Assembly (NCBI GenBank): GCA_963931865.1
Contig: OZ007508.1
Span: 9,112,781 to 9,176,780, forward strand
Source of the DNA: Axinella damicornis
Lineage: Eukaryota; Porifera; Demospongiae; Axinellida; Axinellidae
Reading direction: 5' to 3'
Length of the DNA: 64,000 nt
Part shown: in pieces, positions 1 through 12,271 of the stretch
Position numbering within the stretch: position 1 is the stretch's first letter
Layout: each line of letters starts with the position of its first letter
Made by a program: the position numbers and the translations under genes
Notes under the pieces: model-generated
What the model saw: only the letters and a program-made list of their open reading frames with translations
Databases searched by the model: none
What the model was told of the DNA's origin: nothing

Positions 1-2125
1 CTCCACAATCAATTGCATCCTCGCTGCTCCCCGATTGCATCCGCTTCAGCAGCTGCTCCCCGATTGCATATGCACCAGCTGCTGCTCCCCGATTATGTCC
101 GCTCCAGCTGCTGCTCCCCGAAGTTGTGTCCCTTGAAGTTGCTGCTTTCCAACTGCGTCTGTGTGCAGGCCCAGCCAGGTTCTAGCCCCTGCCCTACGTT
201 CTCAAGCATTCTTTGCAAAGTTCAAGGTTCGGAGGTTGTAAAAGTGTGTATCCCTATAGTCTAGTCATGCCCCTGAACATCTCACTTCCATTAATCACTC
301 CAAGGGTATACGTATCAAGCCACCAAACGAGGCGAGAGGGTATGCTACTTCCGATAGCACACATATAGACGGCATAGTGCTGAGTGTTACTAAAAATACC
401 GTTTCCGCTAGAGCACATGAAAGTTGGTGCCAGTACGTGTACAGGCCCCAAGTGAATATTTTGGGTTGTTGTAAGCTAGTGTTACTTCCTGTGGTGTATG
501 GATGTGCATTGGGAACAATCACTAGCCTCATTCCCAGGCCATTCCCACCACCAGCATTTCATTGCTTGCAGTCTGCAAGTACGGCGGGGGAAGGCCTGGG
601 AGATCTGGTCACAAGCAGTGCCTCAGGAAGACAGATGGTAGTCACACAGAGGGCGGTGCCCAATGAAGATTCTTGAGGTCATTCTTGTGCTGACGTCGAG
701 AGCATCACGGATGTTGGAACGTTCGCAAAGGTAGACGATCAATACTGTTCATTGTTCACAATGCCCTCCGTGTGTCTACCCTCTGCCTACCTGATGTCAT
801 TGCTTGTGACCAGATCTCCCAGCCCCTCCCCTGCTATATTCGTATACTGCAAATGATCAAATACGTAGTGGCGGTGGGAATCACCTGGGAACATTCTCTT
901 TGTGGTGCACTGTACAAACAGGAGTGTTGTCATTGCTGTTCGTGTTCTGTCTTCTATCAATTCAGTATTGATTAGCTAGGTAGCTATAGTTAAGTCTATG
1001 TGTTAATGGATTAGCTACTAATACAGTAAACTAGTTAACTAACAAGGATTACTGTTCATATCAACTGCACATGTGTAGTTCAGATATCCTAGAAGACGCT
1101 ATAAGTAAGAACTTGGACGTTAAAGAGAGGGGATGAGAGGAGGGTGTGCATTCAAAGGCGGGGTATTAGTGGGAGACAATAATGTATGTAGACTTTAGCC
1201 ATCTTCTCTCCAAGTGCATGGCCATTTCAAGCATTATCGTAAACGCTGATGTAACGTGACATAACATGGACAGGTCGAAAAGCCATGGATGACAATATGT
1301 AGTGGTGACAATCGAGTGCTTATGCTATTGCTGCTCTGTTAGTGCAATTTTGAATCTGCTCTCGTAGAGAAGTGTGTCCTGGGAGCAGATTTGATCTTGG
1401 GTTCATTGCAAGAACAAGTGTTTCACCAATCTCGCCACGAAACAAAGTTACATGACCCATTAGCGGTATTTCTAAGAGCAGCATCTGATGCATCTTCCAA
1501 TCAATTTTCCTTGTCCTTTGGCACACTAAGCTCAAAACGTTTCTTCAATGCTTTTGAATTTGGTAGGCGTCTCATTGTCAGTAGCAAGAACTTTCATCGC
1601 TCGCTGGACTCAGTCATGCCTAAATAAAATTTATGGAACCAAACTTCGCAGCTAGTTTACTGTATTTATACTAACAAAATGATACATCCAATCGAGGTAC
1701 ATCCAGGCAAGGTAGATCCATCCAATCAGGTTACATCCAATTAAGATAAATTCAATTCCTGGAATTTCCACTAACCCAAGAGGTAGCCTGACACTAATTA
1801 TTGTGATTAGATAGCAGAAATGCACTTATTGTGATTCCAATCCAAGATAGCAGAAATGCACTTATCTAAAAAGCATGAGTTCCAAGTAGGGATGAGGCTA
1901 TTGTGCTTTTTTTCTCCGGTTATGCTATTTCACAATGCTCCAGATTATGTCCGATTATCTTCTTGCTATATCATTCTTATTCTCCGATTATGGTCTTGAT
2001 ATAGCGCACTTGAGATCCGAAGTAAGGTAAGGCGGGGCTATTCCGACGGCGGGGTAATTCCGATAGTTGGCTGCCTTTGTTACCAGACAAAGTTTGGTAT
2101 TTCTTCTGTGGTACTGCAGGGTAGG
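1..2125. repeat. Left copy of a >2-kb near-identical direct repeat
   Basis: From about base 1 to 2125 this block matches 6670-8795 at a constant offset of 6670, with only a few substitutions seen by eye (for example near 1484, 1970 and 2100). It starts with CAG/CTG-rich sequence, passes through one unit of the 1.1-kb foldback family and ends in a unique tail (about 990-2125) holding no recognisable gene. The left end may lie outside the window. It abuts the piggyBac remnant on its right. It could be a recent segmental duplication, a gene-conversion product, or an uncollapsed haplotype in the assembly. Confidence 0.9.
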
Positions 2126-2129
2126 CTGA

Positions 2130-2886
2130 GATCAGTCTAGGATTAGAACAGAGTCTACTAGCAGACGGTATCTATTCTTGTGGTACGATTCGTAGCAATA
2201 GAAAGAACATTCCTGACGACTTGAAGCCGGAAATAAAGAAGGGATTGAAAGAGCGAGGCGATCACATGATGAGGCAGGATGGAAATCTGGTTTTCACAAT
2301 CTGGCAAGACACTAAGGTTGTAACTATGCTATCTACCAACAGCCAACCAACTGCAAACCATAAAGTTCTATGAAGGAAGAAGGATGGGTCACGGGTAGAT
2401 GTACATGTACAATGCCCAGATGCCATAGTGCAGTACAACAAACATATGGGAGGAGTGGACCGGAATGATCAGTTACGGAAGTATTACGGTGTTCGACTGA
2501 AGTCCCGAAAGAATTACAAGTACATATTTTGGTTTATGCTAGACGCAGCCATCACCAATGCATTCATTCTACTGTCCAATTACTCACCAACTTCTGCCAA
2601 GCTACAGTGCTTGAAGCAATTCAGGACGGAGCTTGCGCTGTCGCTCATTGGCGAGTACAACAGCCGGAAAGTTCCAGGAAGACAACCATCACTTCCCGCA
2701 CCACCAGGTCGCAACATCACTCACTTCCCTATGAAAATGGAGAAGAGAAGCCGGTGTTCATACTGTTACGCACACAAAACAGCAAAGTACACCTACTGGA
2801 AATGTAACGACTGTAAGAAATATCTCTGCCATACCGGTATTCTGGGCACAGACTGCTTCCTCAAGTACCATAAATCAGTTGCGTAA
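2130..2886 (+). pseudogene. piggyBac transposase, 3' part, disrupted
   Basis: C-terminal part of a piggyBac/PGBD-type cut-and-paste transposase, which inserts at TTAA. The frame starts just after the repeat boundary and includes the family motif DGIYSCGTIRSNRKN near 2167, an ordered LST segment, a TGA stop at 2371-2373, then KHMGGVDRNDQL at 2440 and the aromatic-rich stretch after it. The end (about 2750-2860) is a Cys-rich C-terminal zinc-binding region with paired Cys and a final CFLKYH-type motif. The N-terminal half, including the first catalytic Asp residues, is absent, replaced by the adjoining repeat block. With 5' truncation and an internal stop it cannot encode active enzyme. Family assignment is confident; subfamily is not. 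Confidence 0.85.
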
Positions 2887-3480
2887 CTTGGCATTTACCA
2901 TTTTCTTTCTATTATCAGGCTGGCTACCGATGTAGACATCCAGCGTTATCTCTATCTGCACCTTTTCATGTACCTTGCTCATTGTAGGTACCTCCATCAA
3001 AATTATATGTATCTAACTCATATAATGTGGAAAGAAATCTTGTAACAGGCCTTACCTCACAAGATTTCGTTTATTCCTCCCACCCAAAACTCTGCTACAG
3101 CTTACCACATCACTTCCGCGGATGGTTGTTGAGCTGCCTCGGCTTGTAGCTCCCCCAGTCACAGCAGACGCCAGCGCGAGTCGTTCTCGTACCGACTGTC
3201 AAATTCATTCGAACGTAACTTCGCCACAGTTTCACCGATCAGCGACTTTCAAAATTCTGCTAGCACCTCACATCCTCCATTTTTCTACGTGGGACAACGT
3301 GGACGGCTTTGGGGCCAAGACAGACAGGTAAAACCGGTTTTTACACCCCTCCTTCACGAAGGTCACGCGACTTCCGGTATTACAGGAAGACAATCTCGGA
3401 CGGTGGCAACGCGGATTTCATTCGTATTTCGGATATAAAGGGTTAAACAGCCCTTGGCTGGAGCCAGGTAGGCCAAATCT
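2887..3480. other. piggyBac 3' flank ending at GGGTTAA
   Basis: This stretch follows the transposase stop and has no convincing gene. At 3437-3446 it reads AAAGGGTTAA, the form expected of a piggyBac right terminus abutting its TTAA target. The matching left end is not visible because the duplicated repeat block replaces that side. The small open frame at 3122-3331 has no recognisable motif. Confidence 0.45.
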
Positions 3481-6400
3481 CGGGTTTTGTGCATCCCTAC
3501 AGTCTAGTCACGCCCCTGAACATCCCACTTCCATTAATCACTCCAAGGGTATATGTATCGAGCCACCGAAGGAGGCAAGAGGGCATGCTACTTCTGATAG
3601 CACACATATAGACGGCATAGTGCTGAGTGTTACTAAAAATAACGTTTCCGCTAGAGTACATGAAAGTTGGTGCCGGTACGTGTACAGGCACAATTTTTCC
3701 CCAACCAGGAGTGTACGTGCCCCAAGTGAATGTTTTGGGTTGTTGTAAGCTAGTGTTACTTCCTGTGGTGTATGGATGTGCATTGGGAACAATCTCATTC
3801 CCAGGCCATTCCCACCACCAGCATTTCATTGCTTGCAGTCTGCAAATACGGTGGGGGAAGGCCTGGGAGATCTGGTCGCGTGCAATGCCATCAGGTACAC
3901 AGATGGTAGACACACGGTGCTTTGCCCAACGAAGAATGTTGAGGTCATTCTTGTGCTGACTTCAGAGCATAACGGTGAGTGTTGAAACGTTCGCAAAGGT
4001 AGACCATCAACAGTTCATTGTTCACAATGCCCTCCGTGTGTCTACCATCTGCCTACCTGACGTCATTGCATGTGACCAGACATCCCTGTCCCTCCCTTGC
4101 CATATTCGCATATTGCCTGGGATCAAAATTAATAGTGGCAGTGGGAATGACTTGGGAATATTATCCTTGTGCTGCAATGTGGATTGTTACAATCAATACA
4201 GTATTGATCATCACTAACAAGCAAGTAACCTTGTTCCAGTCCACATCCAACATACAGTTGAAAGTAAATTCTAAAAGAAAGAGCATTGTGTCGGTTTCGA
4301 TCAGCCCAATTGCAATTGCCAAAGCTACATTGTGTCTGCTTCAGCAGCTCTTTCCTGCGTTTGTTTCAACTGCTGCTCCTTGATTGCATTCACTCCAGCT
4401 GCTGCTCCACAATCGATTGCATCCTCGCTGCTCCCCGATTGCATCCGCTTCAGCAGCTGCTCCCCGATTGCATCCGCTTCAGCAGCTGCTCCCCGATTGC
4501 GTCCACTCCAGCTGCTGCTCCCCGATTATGTCCGCTCCAGCTGCTGCTCCCCAAAGTTTCTGCTTTCCAACTGCGTCTGTGTGCAGGCCAAGCCAGGTTC
4601 TAGCCCCTGCCTTACATTCTCAAGCATTCTTTGCAAACTTCGAGGTTCAGAGGTTGTAAAAGTGTGCATCCCTATAGTCTAGTCACACCCCTGAACATCC
4701 CACTTCCATTCATCATTCCAAGGGTACACGTATCAAGCCACCGAAGGAGGCATGCAATTTCCGATAGCACACGTATAGACGGCATAGTAATGTTTCTGCT
4801 AGAGACGTGAAAGTGGGTGCACGGTACGTGTACAGGCACAATTTTTCCCCAACCAGGAGTGTACGTGCCCCAAGCGAATGTTTTGGGTTGTTGTAAGCTA
4901 GTGTTACTTCCTGTGGTGTATGGATGTGCATTGGGAACAATCACTAGCCTCATTCCCAGGCCATTCCCACCACCAGCATTTCATTGCTTGCAGTCTGCAA
5001 ATACGGTGGGGGAAGGCCTGGGAGATCTGGTCACGTGCAATGCCATCAGGCACACAGATGGTAGACACACGGTGCTTTGCCCAATGAAGAATGTTGAGGT
5101 CATTCTTGTGCTGACGTCAGAGCATAACGGTGAGTGTTGGAACGTTCGCAAAGGTAGACGATCAACAGTTCATTGTTCACAATGCCCTCCGTGTGTCTAC
5201 CATCTGCCTACCTGATGTCATTGCATGTGACCAGATATCCCAGTCCCTCCCCTGCCATATTCACATATTGCCTGGGATCAAATAGTGGCAGTGGGAATGA
5301 CTTGGGAACATTATCCTTGTGGTGCAATGTATAAATAGGATTGTTACAATCAATACAGTATTCACCATCACTAACAAGCAAGTAACCTTGTTCCAGTCCA
5401 CATCCAACATACAGTTGAAAGTAAGCCCTAAAAGAAAAAGCATTGTGTCGGCTTTGGTCAGCCCAATTGTAACTGCCACTCTACATTCAGAAGCTGTTTC
5501 CTGCGTTTGTTTCAACTGCTGCTCCTCGATTGCATTCACTTCAGCTGCTGCTCCACAATCGATTGCATCCTCGCTGCTCCCCGATTACATCCACTTCAGC
5601 AGCTGCTCCCTGATTGCATCTGCACCAGCTGCTGCTCCCTGATTATGTCCGCTCCAGCTGCTGTTCCCCAAAGTTGTGCCCCCCGAAGTTGCAGCTTTCC
5701 AACTGCGTCTGTGTGCAGGCCCAGCCAGGTTCTAGCCCCTGCCCTACGTTCTCAAGCATTCTTTGCAAAGTTCAAGGTTCGGAGGTAGTATCCCTAAGTC
5801 TAGTCACGCCCCTGAACATCTCACTTCCATTAATCACTCCAAGGGTAAACGTATCGAGCCACCGAAGGAGGCGAGAGGGCATGCTACTTCTGATAGCACA
5901 CATACAGACGGCAGAGTGCTGAGTGTTACTAAAATAACGTTTCCGCTAGAGCACATGAAAGTTGGTGCCGGTACGTGTACAGGCACAATTTTCCCCCAAC
6001 CAGGAGTGTACGTGCCCCAAGTGAATGTTTTGGGTTGTTGTAAGCTAGTGTTACTTCCTGTTGTGTATGGATGTGCATTGGGAACAATCACTAGCCTCAT
6101 TCCCAGGCCATTCCCACCCACCAGCATTTCATTGCTTGCAGTCTGCAAATACGGTGGGGGAAGGCCTGGGAGATCTGGTCACTTGCAATGCCATCAGGTA
6201 CACAGATGGTAGACACACGGTGCTTTGCCCAACGAAGAATGTTGAGGTCATTCTTGTGCTGACGTCAGAGCATAACGGTGAGTGTTGGAACGTTCGCAAA
6301 GGCAGACGATCAACAGTTCATTGTTCACATTGCCCTCCGTGTGTCTACCATCTGCCTACCTGACGTCATTGCATGTGACCAGATATCCCTGTCCCTCCCC

Positions 6401-6925
6401 TGCCAAATTCGCATATTGCCTGGGATCAAATAGTGGCAGTGGGAATGACTTGGGAACATTATCCTTGTGCTGCAATGTATAAATAGGATTGAATACAGTA
6501 TTGATCACCACTAACAAGCAAGTAACCTTGTTCCAGTCCACATCCAACATACAGTTGAAAGTAAACCCTAAAGAAAGAGCATTGTGTCGGCTTCAATCAG
6601 CCCAACTGCAACTGCCACTCTACATTGTGTCTGCTTCAGCAGCTGTTTCCTGCGTTTGTTTCAACTGCTGCTCCTCGATTGCAATCACTTCAGCTGCTGC
6701 TCCACAATCAATTGCATCCTCGCTGCTCCCCGATTGCATCTGCACCAGCTGCTGCTCCCCGATTATGTCCGCTCCAGCTGCTGCTCCCCGAAGTTGTGTC
6801 CCTTGAAGTTGCTGCTTTCCAACTGCGTCTGTGTGCAGGCCCAGCCAGGTTCTAGCCCCTGCCCTACGTTCTCAAGCATTCTTTGCAAAGTTCAAGGTTC
6901 GGAGGTTGTAAAAGTGTGTATCCCT
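3481..6925. repeat. Tandem array of ~1.1-1.2 kb foldback units
   Basis: Three tandem units start at about 3500, 4675 and 5797, and a fourth begins at 6925 and merges into the right copy of the >2-kb repeat. Each starts with CTAGTCACGCCCCTGAACATC-like sequence. In each unit a segment beginning CATTCCCAGGCCATTCCCACC is followed by its diverged reverse complement about 200 bases later, so every unit can fold on itself. Units end in runs of CAGCTGCTGCTCC separated by CGATTGCATCC. The predicted peptides in all frames are shadows of this repeat (for example SLIPRPFPPPAFH), not genes. Confidence 0.85.
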
Positions 6926-8795
6926 ATAGTCTAGTCATGCCCCTGAACATCTCACTTCCATTAATCACTCCAAGGGTATACGTATCAAGCCACCAAACGA
7001 GGCGAGAGGGTATGCTACTTCCGATAGCACACATATAGACGGCATAGTGCTGAGTGTTACTAAAAATACCGTTTCCGCTAGAGCACATGAAAGTTGGTGC
7101 CAGTACGTGTACAGGCCCCAAGTGAATATTTTGGGTTGTTGTAAGCTAGTGTTACTTCCTGTGGTGTATGGATGTGCATTGGGAACAATCACTAGCCTCA
7201 TTCCCAGGCCATTCCCACCACCAGCATTTCATTGCTTGCAGTCTGCAAGTACGGCGGGGGAAGGCCTGGGAGATCTGGTCACAAGCAGTGCCTCAGGAAG
7301 ACAGATGGTAGTCACACAGAGGGCGGTGCCCAATGAAGATTCTTGAGGTCATTCTTGTGCTGACGTCGAGAGCATCACGGATGTTGGAACGTTCGCAAAG
7401 GTAGACGATCAATACTGTTCATTGTTCACAATGCCCTCCGTGTGTCTACCCTCTGCCTACCTGATGTCATTGCTTGTGACCAGATCTCCCAGCCCCTCCC
7501 CTGCTATATTCGTATACTGCAAATGATCAAATACGTAGTGGCGGTGGGAATCACCTGGGAACATTCTCTTTGTGGTGCACTGTACAAACAGGAGTGTTGT
7601 CATTGCTGTTCGTGTTCTGTCTTCTATCAATTCAGTATTGATTAGCTAGGTAGCTATAGTTAAGTCTATGTGTTAATGGATTAGCTACTAATACAGTAAA
7701 CTAGTTAACTAACAAGGATTACTGTTCATATCAACTGCACATGTGTAGTTCAGATATCCTAGAAGACGCTATAAGTAAGAACTTGGACGTTAAAGAGAGG
7801 GGATGAGAGGAGGGTGTGCATTCAAAGGCGGGGTATTAGTGGGAGACAATAATGTATGTAGACTTTAGCCATCTTCTCTCCAAGTGCATGGCCATTTCAA
7901 GCATTATCGTAAACGCTGATGTAACGTGACATAACATGGACAGGTCGAAAAGCCATGGATGACAATATGTAGTGGTGACAATCGAGTGCTTATGCTATTG
8001 CTGCTCTGTTAGTGCAATTTTGAATCTGCTCTCGTAGAGAAGTGTGTCCTGGGAGCAGATTTGATCTTGGGTTCATTGCAAGAACAAGTGTTTCACCAAT
8101 CTCGCCACGAAACAAAGTTACATGACCCATTAGCGGTATTTCTAAGAGCAACATCTGATGCATCTTCCAATCAATTTTCCTTGTCCTTTGGCACACTAAG
8201 CTCAAAACGTTTCTTCAATGCTTTTGAATTTGGTAGGCGTCTCATTGTCAGTAGCAAGAACTTTCATCGCTCGCTGGACTCAGTCATGCCTAAATAAAAT
8301 TTATGGAACCAAACTTCGCAGCTAGTTTACTGTATTTATACTAACAAAATGATACATCCAATCGAGGTACATCCAGGCAAGGTAGATCCATCCAATCAGG
8401 TTACATCCAATTAAGATAAATTCAATTCCTGGAATTTCCACTAACCCAAGAGGTAGCCTGACACTAATTATTGTGATTAGATAGCAGAAATGCACTTATT
8501 GTGATTCCAATCCAAGATAGCAGAAATGCACTTATCTAAAAAGCATGAGTTCCAAGTAGGGATGAGGCTATTGTGCTTTTTTTCTCCGGTTATGCTATTT
8601 CACAATGCTCCAGATTATGTCCGATTATCCTCTTGCTATATCATTCTTATTCTCCGATTATGGTCTTGATATAGCGCACTTGAGATCCGAAGTAAGGTAA
8701 GGCGGGGCTATTCCGACGGCGGGGTAATTCCGATAGTTGGCTGCCTTTGTTACCAGACAAAGTTTGGTAATTCTTCTGTGGTACTGCAGGGTAGA
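6670..8795. repeat. Right copy of the >2-kb near-identical direct repeat
   Basis: Partner of 1-2125. Instead of continuing into piggyBac sequence, this copy runs into an inverted copy of its own last 100 bases. The unique tail (about 7660-8690) shows no recognisable gene on either strand. Confidence 0.9.
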
Positions 8796-8910
8796 CTGAT
8801 CTCAGCCTACCCTGCAGTACCACAGAAGAATTACCAAACTTTGTCTGGTAACAAAGGCAGCCAACTATCGGAATTACCCCGCCGTCGGAATAGCCCCGCC
8901 TTACCTTACT
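8691..8910. repeat. Near-perfect 104-bp-arm palindrome
   Basis: 8691-8794 and 8807-8910 are reverse complements, separated by a 12-bp centre that is itself almost palindromic. The palindrome lies exactly where the >2-kb repeat ends. The bases at the corresponding end of the left copy (about 2120-2137) match the spacer read in the opposite orientation, so both copies once ended in the same inverted structure. Confidence 0.9.
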
Positions 8911-9138
8911 GCTTGTTAGCCAGCGAGGTGGATATATTATCTTCAGTCTTCTGTTTCTGAAACCTGTGGAGACTTCAGTCGGTCTAGTATTGAAAGTACA
9001 GACCGCACAGAGCTATAACCAGAACTACAACTAATGGTCGTTGCGCACATTTTATGACTGCGTCGCCGCTCGGCAACGTTTACTCCAGTCAGGAGATCGA
9101 GACTGAGCCAAAATAATTTCCCCCGTTCCGAAATACCC

Positions 9139-9254
9139 AGCCTCGTTCCCAGGTTTCTACACCTCCAGTTTTTGATCGCTTTTTACAGCAAGCAGCAAGC
9201 ATAAAATTAGCTATGTGTATATTGTCAAAAACTGGAGGTGTGGGAACGAGACTA
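9139..9254. mobile_element. MITE of the TAGCCTCGTTCCCAGG family
   Basis: Short hairpin element: AGCCTCGTTCCCAGG at the left and GGGAACGAGACTA at the right, with an inner inverted pair (CACCTCCAGTTTTTGA / TCAAAAACTGGAGGTG). Other members lie at 21205-21304, 34856-34970, 50548-50581 and 62561-62631, and diverged termini lie inside each unit of the 3.5-7 kb array. Confidence 0.75.
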
Positions 9255-10335
9255 CACTTCCCTTACCTAGATTCGACCCTTTCATTGCAGAGGCTACCTC
9301 CTTGTCTCCCTCCCCTCCAGCCATCTCGAGCCGGTCAGTATAACACCCCGATCCCAGTTGTTCCATCACGAACCGTTGCTTCCCCTCACTTCCAAATTGC
9401 AATGTAATCGCCTATAGAATCGTTCAATAACGAACTCAAGCTACCTTTCTCTGTAACAGCATGCACTAGTACACTACAGATTTACTGGCAATCTGTCTTG
9501 ACTGGCGCGCTTTTTTGCTTGCAAACGTCACCAACGCAATTTGTTGCTTAGCTATGGAATTATTATTGAATTAGTCTAGTTGCTAGGGGGTATGGTCTAA
9601 CAGAGCCTAACCCTCCCATTGGGGCATTAACCACTTGAGGAAGCCTCAGCTCTGCACACTGCAGGCGGAAAACAGCAATTGGGGCTTCGCATGAGTCTGC
9701 AAATATTGTGAAATCTGGTGAATATGTGAAGGAATGTAACACTGTCTTGGTTCCTACAGGAAGGTGTTTAATGTTTATATTAATGGGTTAAAGCCTTCAG
9801 TGCTGCCCTCCTTTGGATCTTCTCAAAGGATTGGACATGTTTTACCTGGTGTGGGTCCCGACACACGGTTAGGCATAATTACTCCGATTGAGGGCCAACC
9901 AAGGTGTAGGCAGTGCATTTAGCTAACTTCGGCAGAGTATTTGCCGAATAAGTTTTAGTGGCGTTTCCCACACCTTTGATGATGTGATCATTCCACGCCA
10001 CAGTGTGGTTCATGCATGCAACGTGAATGTGGAGGGTGTAGCTACGCCCTCAACCTGTGAACAGCTCTGAACCTGTAGCTAATCCCTGAAACTGAAAAAA
10101 AACTGTCCAGGCATCGTTTCCTTTGATGCCTGTAGCTAGTCTCGTGCCAAATGTGACAAATTGTGTCAACGGTTCTACCTACAAGCATTATCATCTGCAT
10201 TGTGGAAACATGGTGACATCACAATAATGAGATGACAATTCCTGGCTTTCAATTGTTTAGACAGAAACTGAGAGAGAAATTCAATCACGAAAATATTCCA
10301 AGAAACGTACTTTCACCTAGGCATCGTAGTCTACC
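9255..10335. other. No recognisable feature
   Basis: Unassigned sequence between the MITE and a small ORF. Stop-dense in all frames, with no motif, tRNA or inverted terminus that I can support. Confidence 0.5.
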
Positions 10336-10551
10336 ATGGGCATCATCAAGTCTAAGAGCTACCGGGGTACATATCCTTATTCACTGGTAGGCATAGGGAG
10401 CTCTTTGGAGAGTGATCTCCAGGAGACCTTGGAGGTCTGTTCTGTGAGTTTGTGGTGTGTGTGTGCATGTTGCTGTACTGTGAGTGTGGACACTTGTTCT
10501 CGAACTTTGGAAGATTCAATTTCTGCTTCTGGGTTCTTGGCATACCTATAG
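10336..10551 (+). CDS. Possible short first exon or spurious ORF (71 codons)
   Basis: Open frame starting MGIIKSKSYRGTYPYSL. The N-terminal MG followed by Lys/Ser resembles an N-myristoylation context. The first 33 codons look protein-like; after about 10435 the sequence becomes GT-rich and low in complexity, so any real exon probably ends near there. No downstream partner exon was recognised. It could equally be chance. Confidence 0.15.
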   Translation: MGIIKSKSYRGTYPYSLVGIGSSLESDLQETLEVCSVSLWCVCACCCTVSVDTCSRTLEDSISASGFLAYL

Positions 10552-10559
10552 CTACTAGC

Positions 10560-11848
10560 ACATGCTTCCGTCAGCAATGTAGTCAATCAAGACGATGATC
10601 AAAGTTTAGACGATATCTGAGGACGTTCTGTGGCTGCCACGCTAAAACATTTGGTTAATGTATGGATGGTAGGGCTGTGCAATAATCACCATATTGTGAT
10701 AAAGATAATCAGTATATGAAATCAAACACTTGTGACTTGTTTGTTCTAAAAGTTAATGGAATTAGAGCATAACATGCTGCTTCCTGTGAAGCACTACCTA
10801 CCATAGCGCTAAGAGGTGTTCTATCAGGAATGGCCATGTTGATTGAGGAAAGGACAGGTTAGCTACTTTTCCATATACTCCAGCGTGGCCGGGGAATGAG
10901 GCAAATCCCAGCTGTATACCACTTAGGAGCACCATGCCACTAGGATTGGCCTTTTGGAGGCACATGCAATATGCCAAGGTAGAACCCCCAAGAACGCCAA
11001 TCTTTGTTGCGGCTGAGAAGGTAGTGTTGAGAAAATGTAGATTCAGGTTCTTTGGATAATGTATAATAAGCGGCCCGGGGGGCACTGAACTTGGGGACCC
11101 GATGGCCCATCAGATTCCCAGGGGGAAAAAAACGTTAAAGCTGGCTGCCCAACAAACTTACAGAGCAATGCAATATAAAGTGCATGCTTGTGTGCTGCTA
11201 GCTTATACCTGGACTGGCAATGTGGCCTGCTGACAATTCTTGCATGTGCTTGAGGCCGACCGTTGAACAGTGGGTTTATATACACATGCAGGACTGCCTT
11301 GAATGCCTTCTGTAGTGTGTGGATGTAGCGTTGGTATGCCTGGCTTAGTCAATGATCTTAGGAGATGCTTTCTAGGTACCCATGCAGTACCTGGCCAGTG
11401 GACCAACCCAGACATTGCCGCACCCACTTCCACTGTACTCCAAGTGACTCATACCCATGCACGTGGAAACTACTATGTTAGGGGTTACATATACATTGTT
11501 TCTTGTCAGTGCTCCCACCAGCCCCCTCTGAAGAGCCTCCAACTCAGGCAGCACAAATTTGAGTCTATAGCTACAAGGTGAGAACACTGTTATTTGTGCT
11601 TAAAGCCCAAGAATGGCCCACCCAGCTCCAACCAAGGGCTATTCACGGTCAAGCCCATGTAGACTGCTTGCACCCTTCCGGTGCACTTACTCACCTCACC
11701 CTGTCCTGCCCTTTCAGCTAACACAGAAGCAGATCCTATGTCCCAAGGAAGTGACATCATGAAGCTGAAAGCCTCATGACACATCATTGGTTGGTAAAAG
11801 GGCAAATGGGGAGGCAAAGGTGCATGAAGCTGTTGAATGATAGTAGCA
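10560..11848. other. No supported gene
   Basis: Several short overlapping frames, none with motifs or convincing splice context. The minus-strand frame near 10800-11085 contains FASFPGH, a peptide signature of the dispersed CCCAGG MITE family rather than of a gene. Confidence 0.45.
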
Positions 11849-12219
11849 GGCGTGGCGGCACGTATTTACAATTGGGGGGGCAAGCCAGTGGCGTAGCCTA
11901 TGCACGCTGCTGAAGGCAGTGGATAGAGGTGTGTAGTGGCGATTAGTCTGCGCGAAGCGCGGAAAAATTTTTTCGCCTTCATTTTTCAGTTATCAGGATG
12001 GGCTCTCGTGGCACCTTCGTGCTTTGTACTGCACGTTCCAGATGTATGAGGATCGATGCTGTGCCAGATCAGCAACTCGATTCGCGTACATCACAAGGTT
12101 AGCCGAGTCAGCCTAGTACTAAGTATAGGGCAGCCATTGGCTGTTTAATAGTAGCTAGCTAGGACTTGGGGGGGGGGGGGGGGGCATCGCCCCCCCCTAA
12201 TATTTTTGGGGGGCCCCTT

Positions 12220-12255
<36 letters not shown>

Positions 12256-12271
12256 TGCCGCCACCCCTGAG
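11849..12271. mobile_element. hAT-like MITE with poly-G/poly-C interior
   Basis: Terminal inverted repeats CAGGCGTGGCGGCACG at the left and CGTGCCGCCACCCCTG at the right differ at one position. The CAGGNGTGGC-type end is typical of hAT elements. The inside carries long G and C runs that are themselves inverted. An exact 8-bp target duplication is not evident. Confidence 0.6.

Noticed and set aside
1..7660. Many 60-150 codon frames (SLIPRPFPPPAFH, ASFPGHS and similar)
   Set aside because: Translations of the MITE/foldback repeats, occurring identically in each unit and on both strands.
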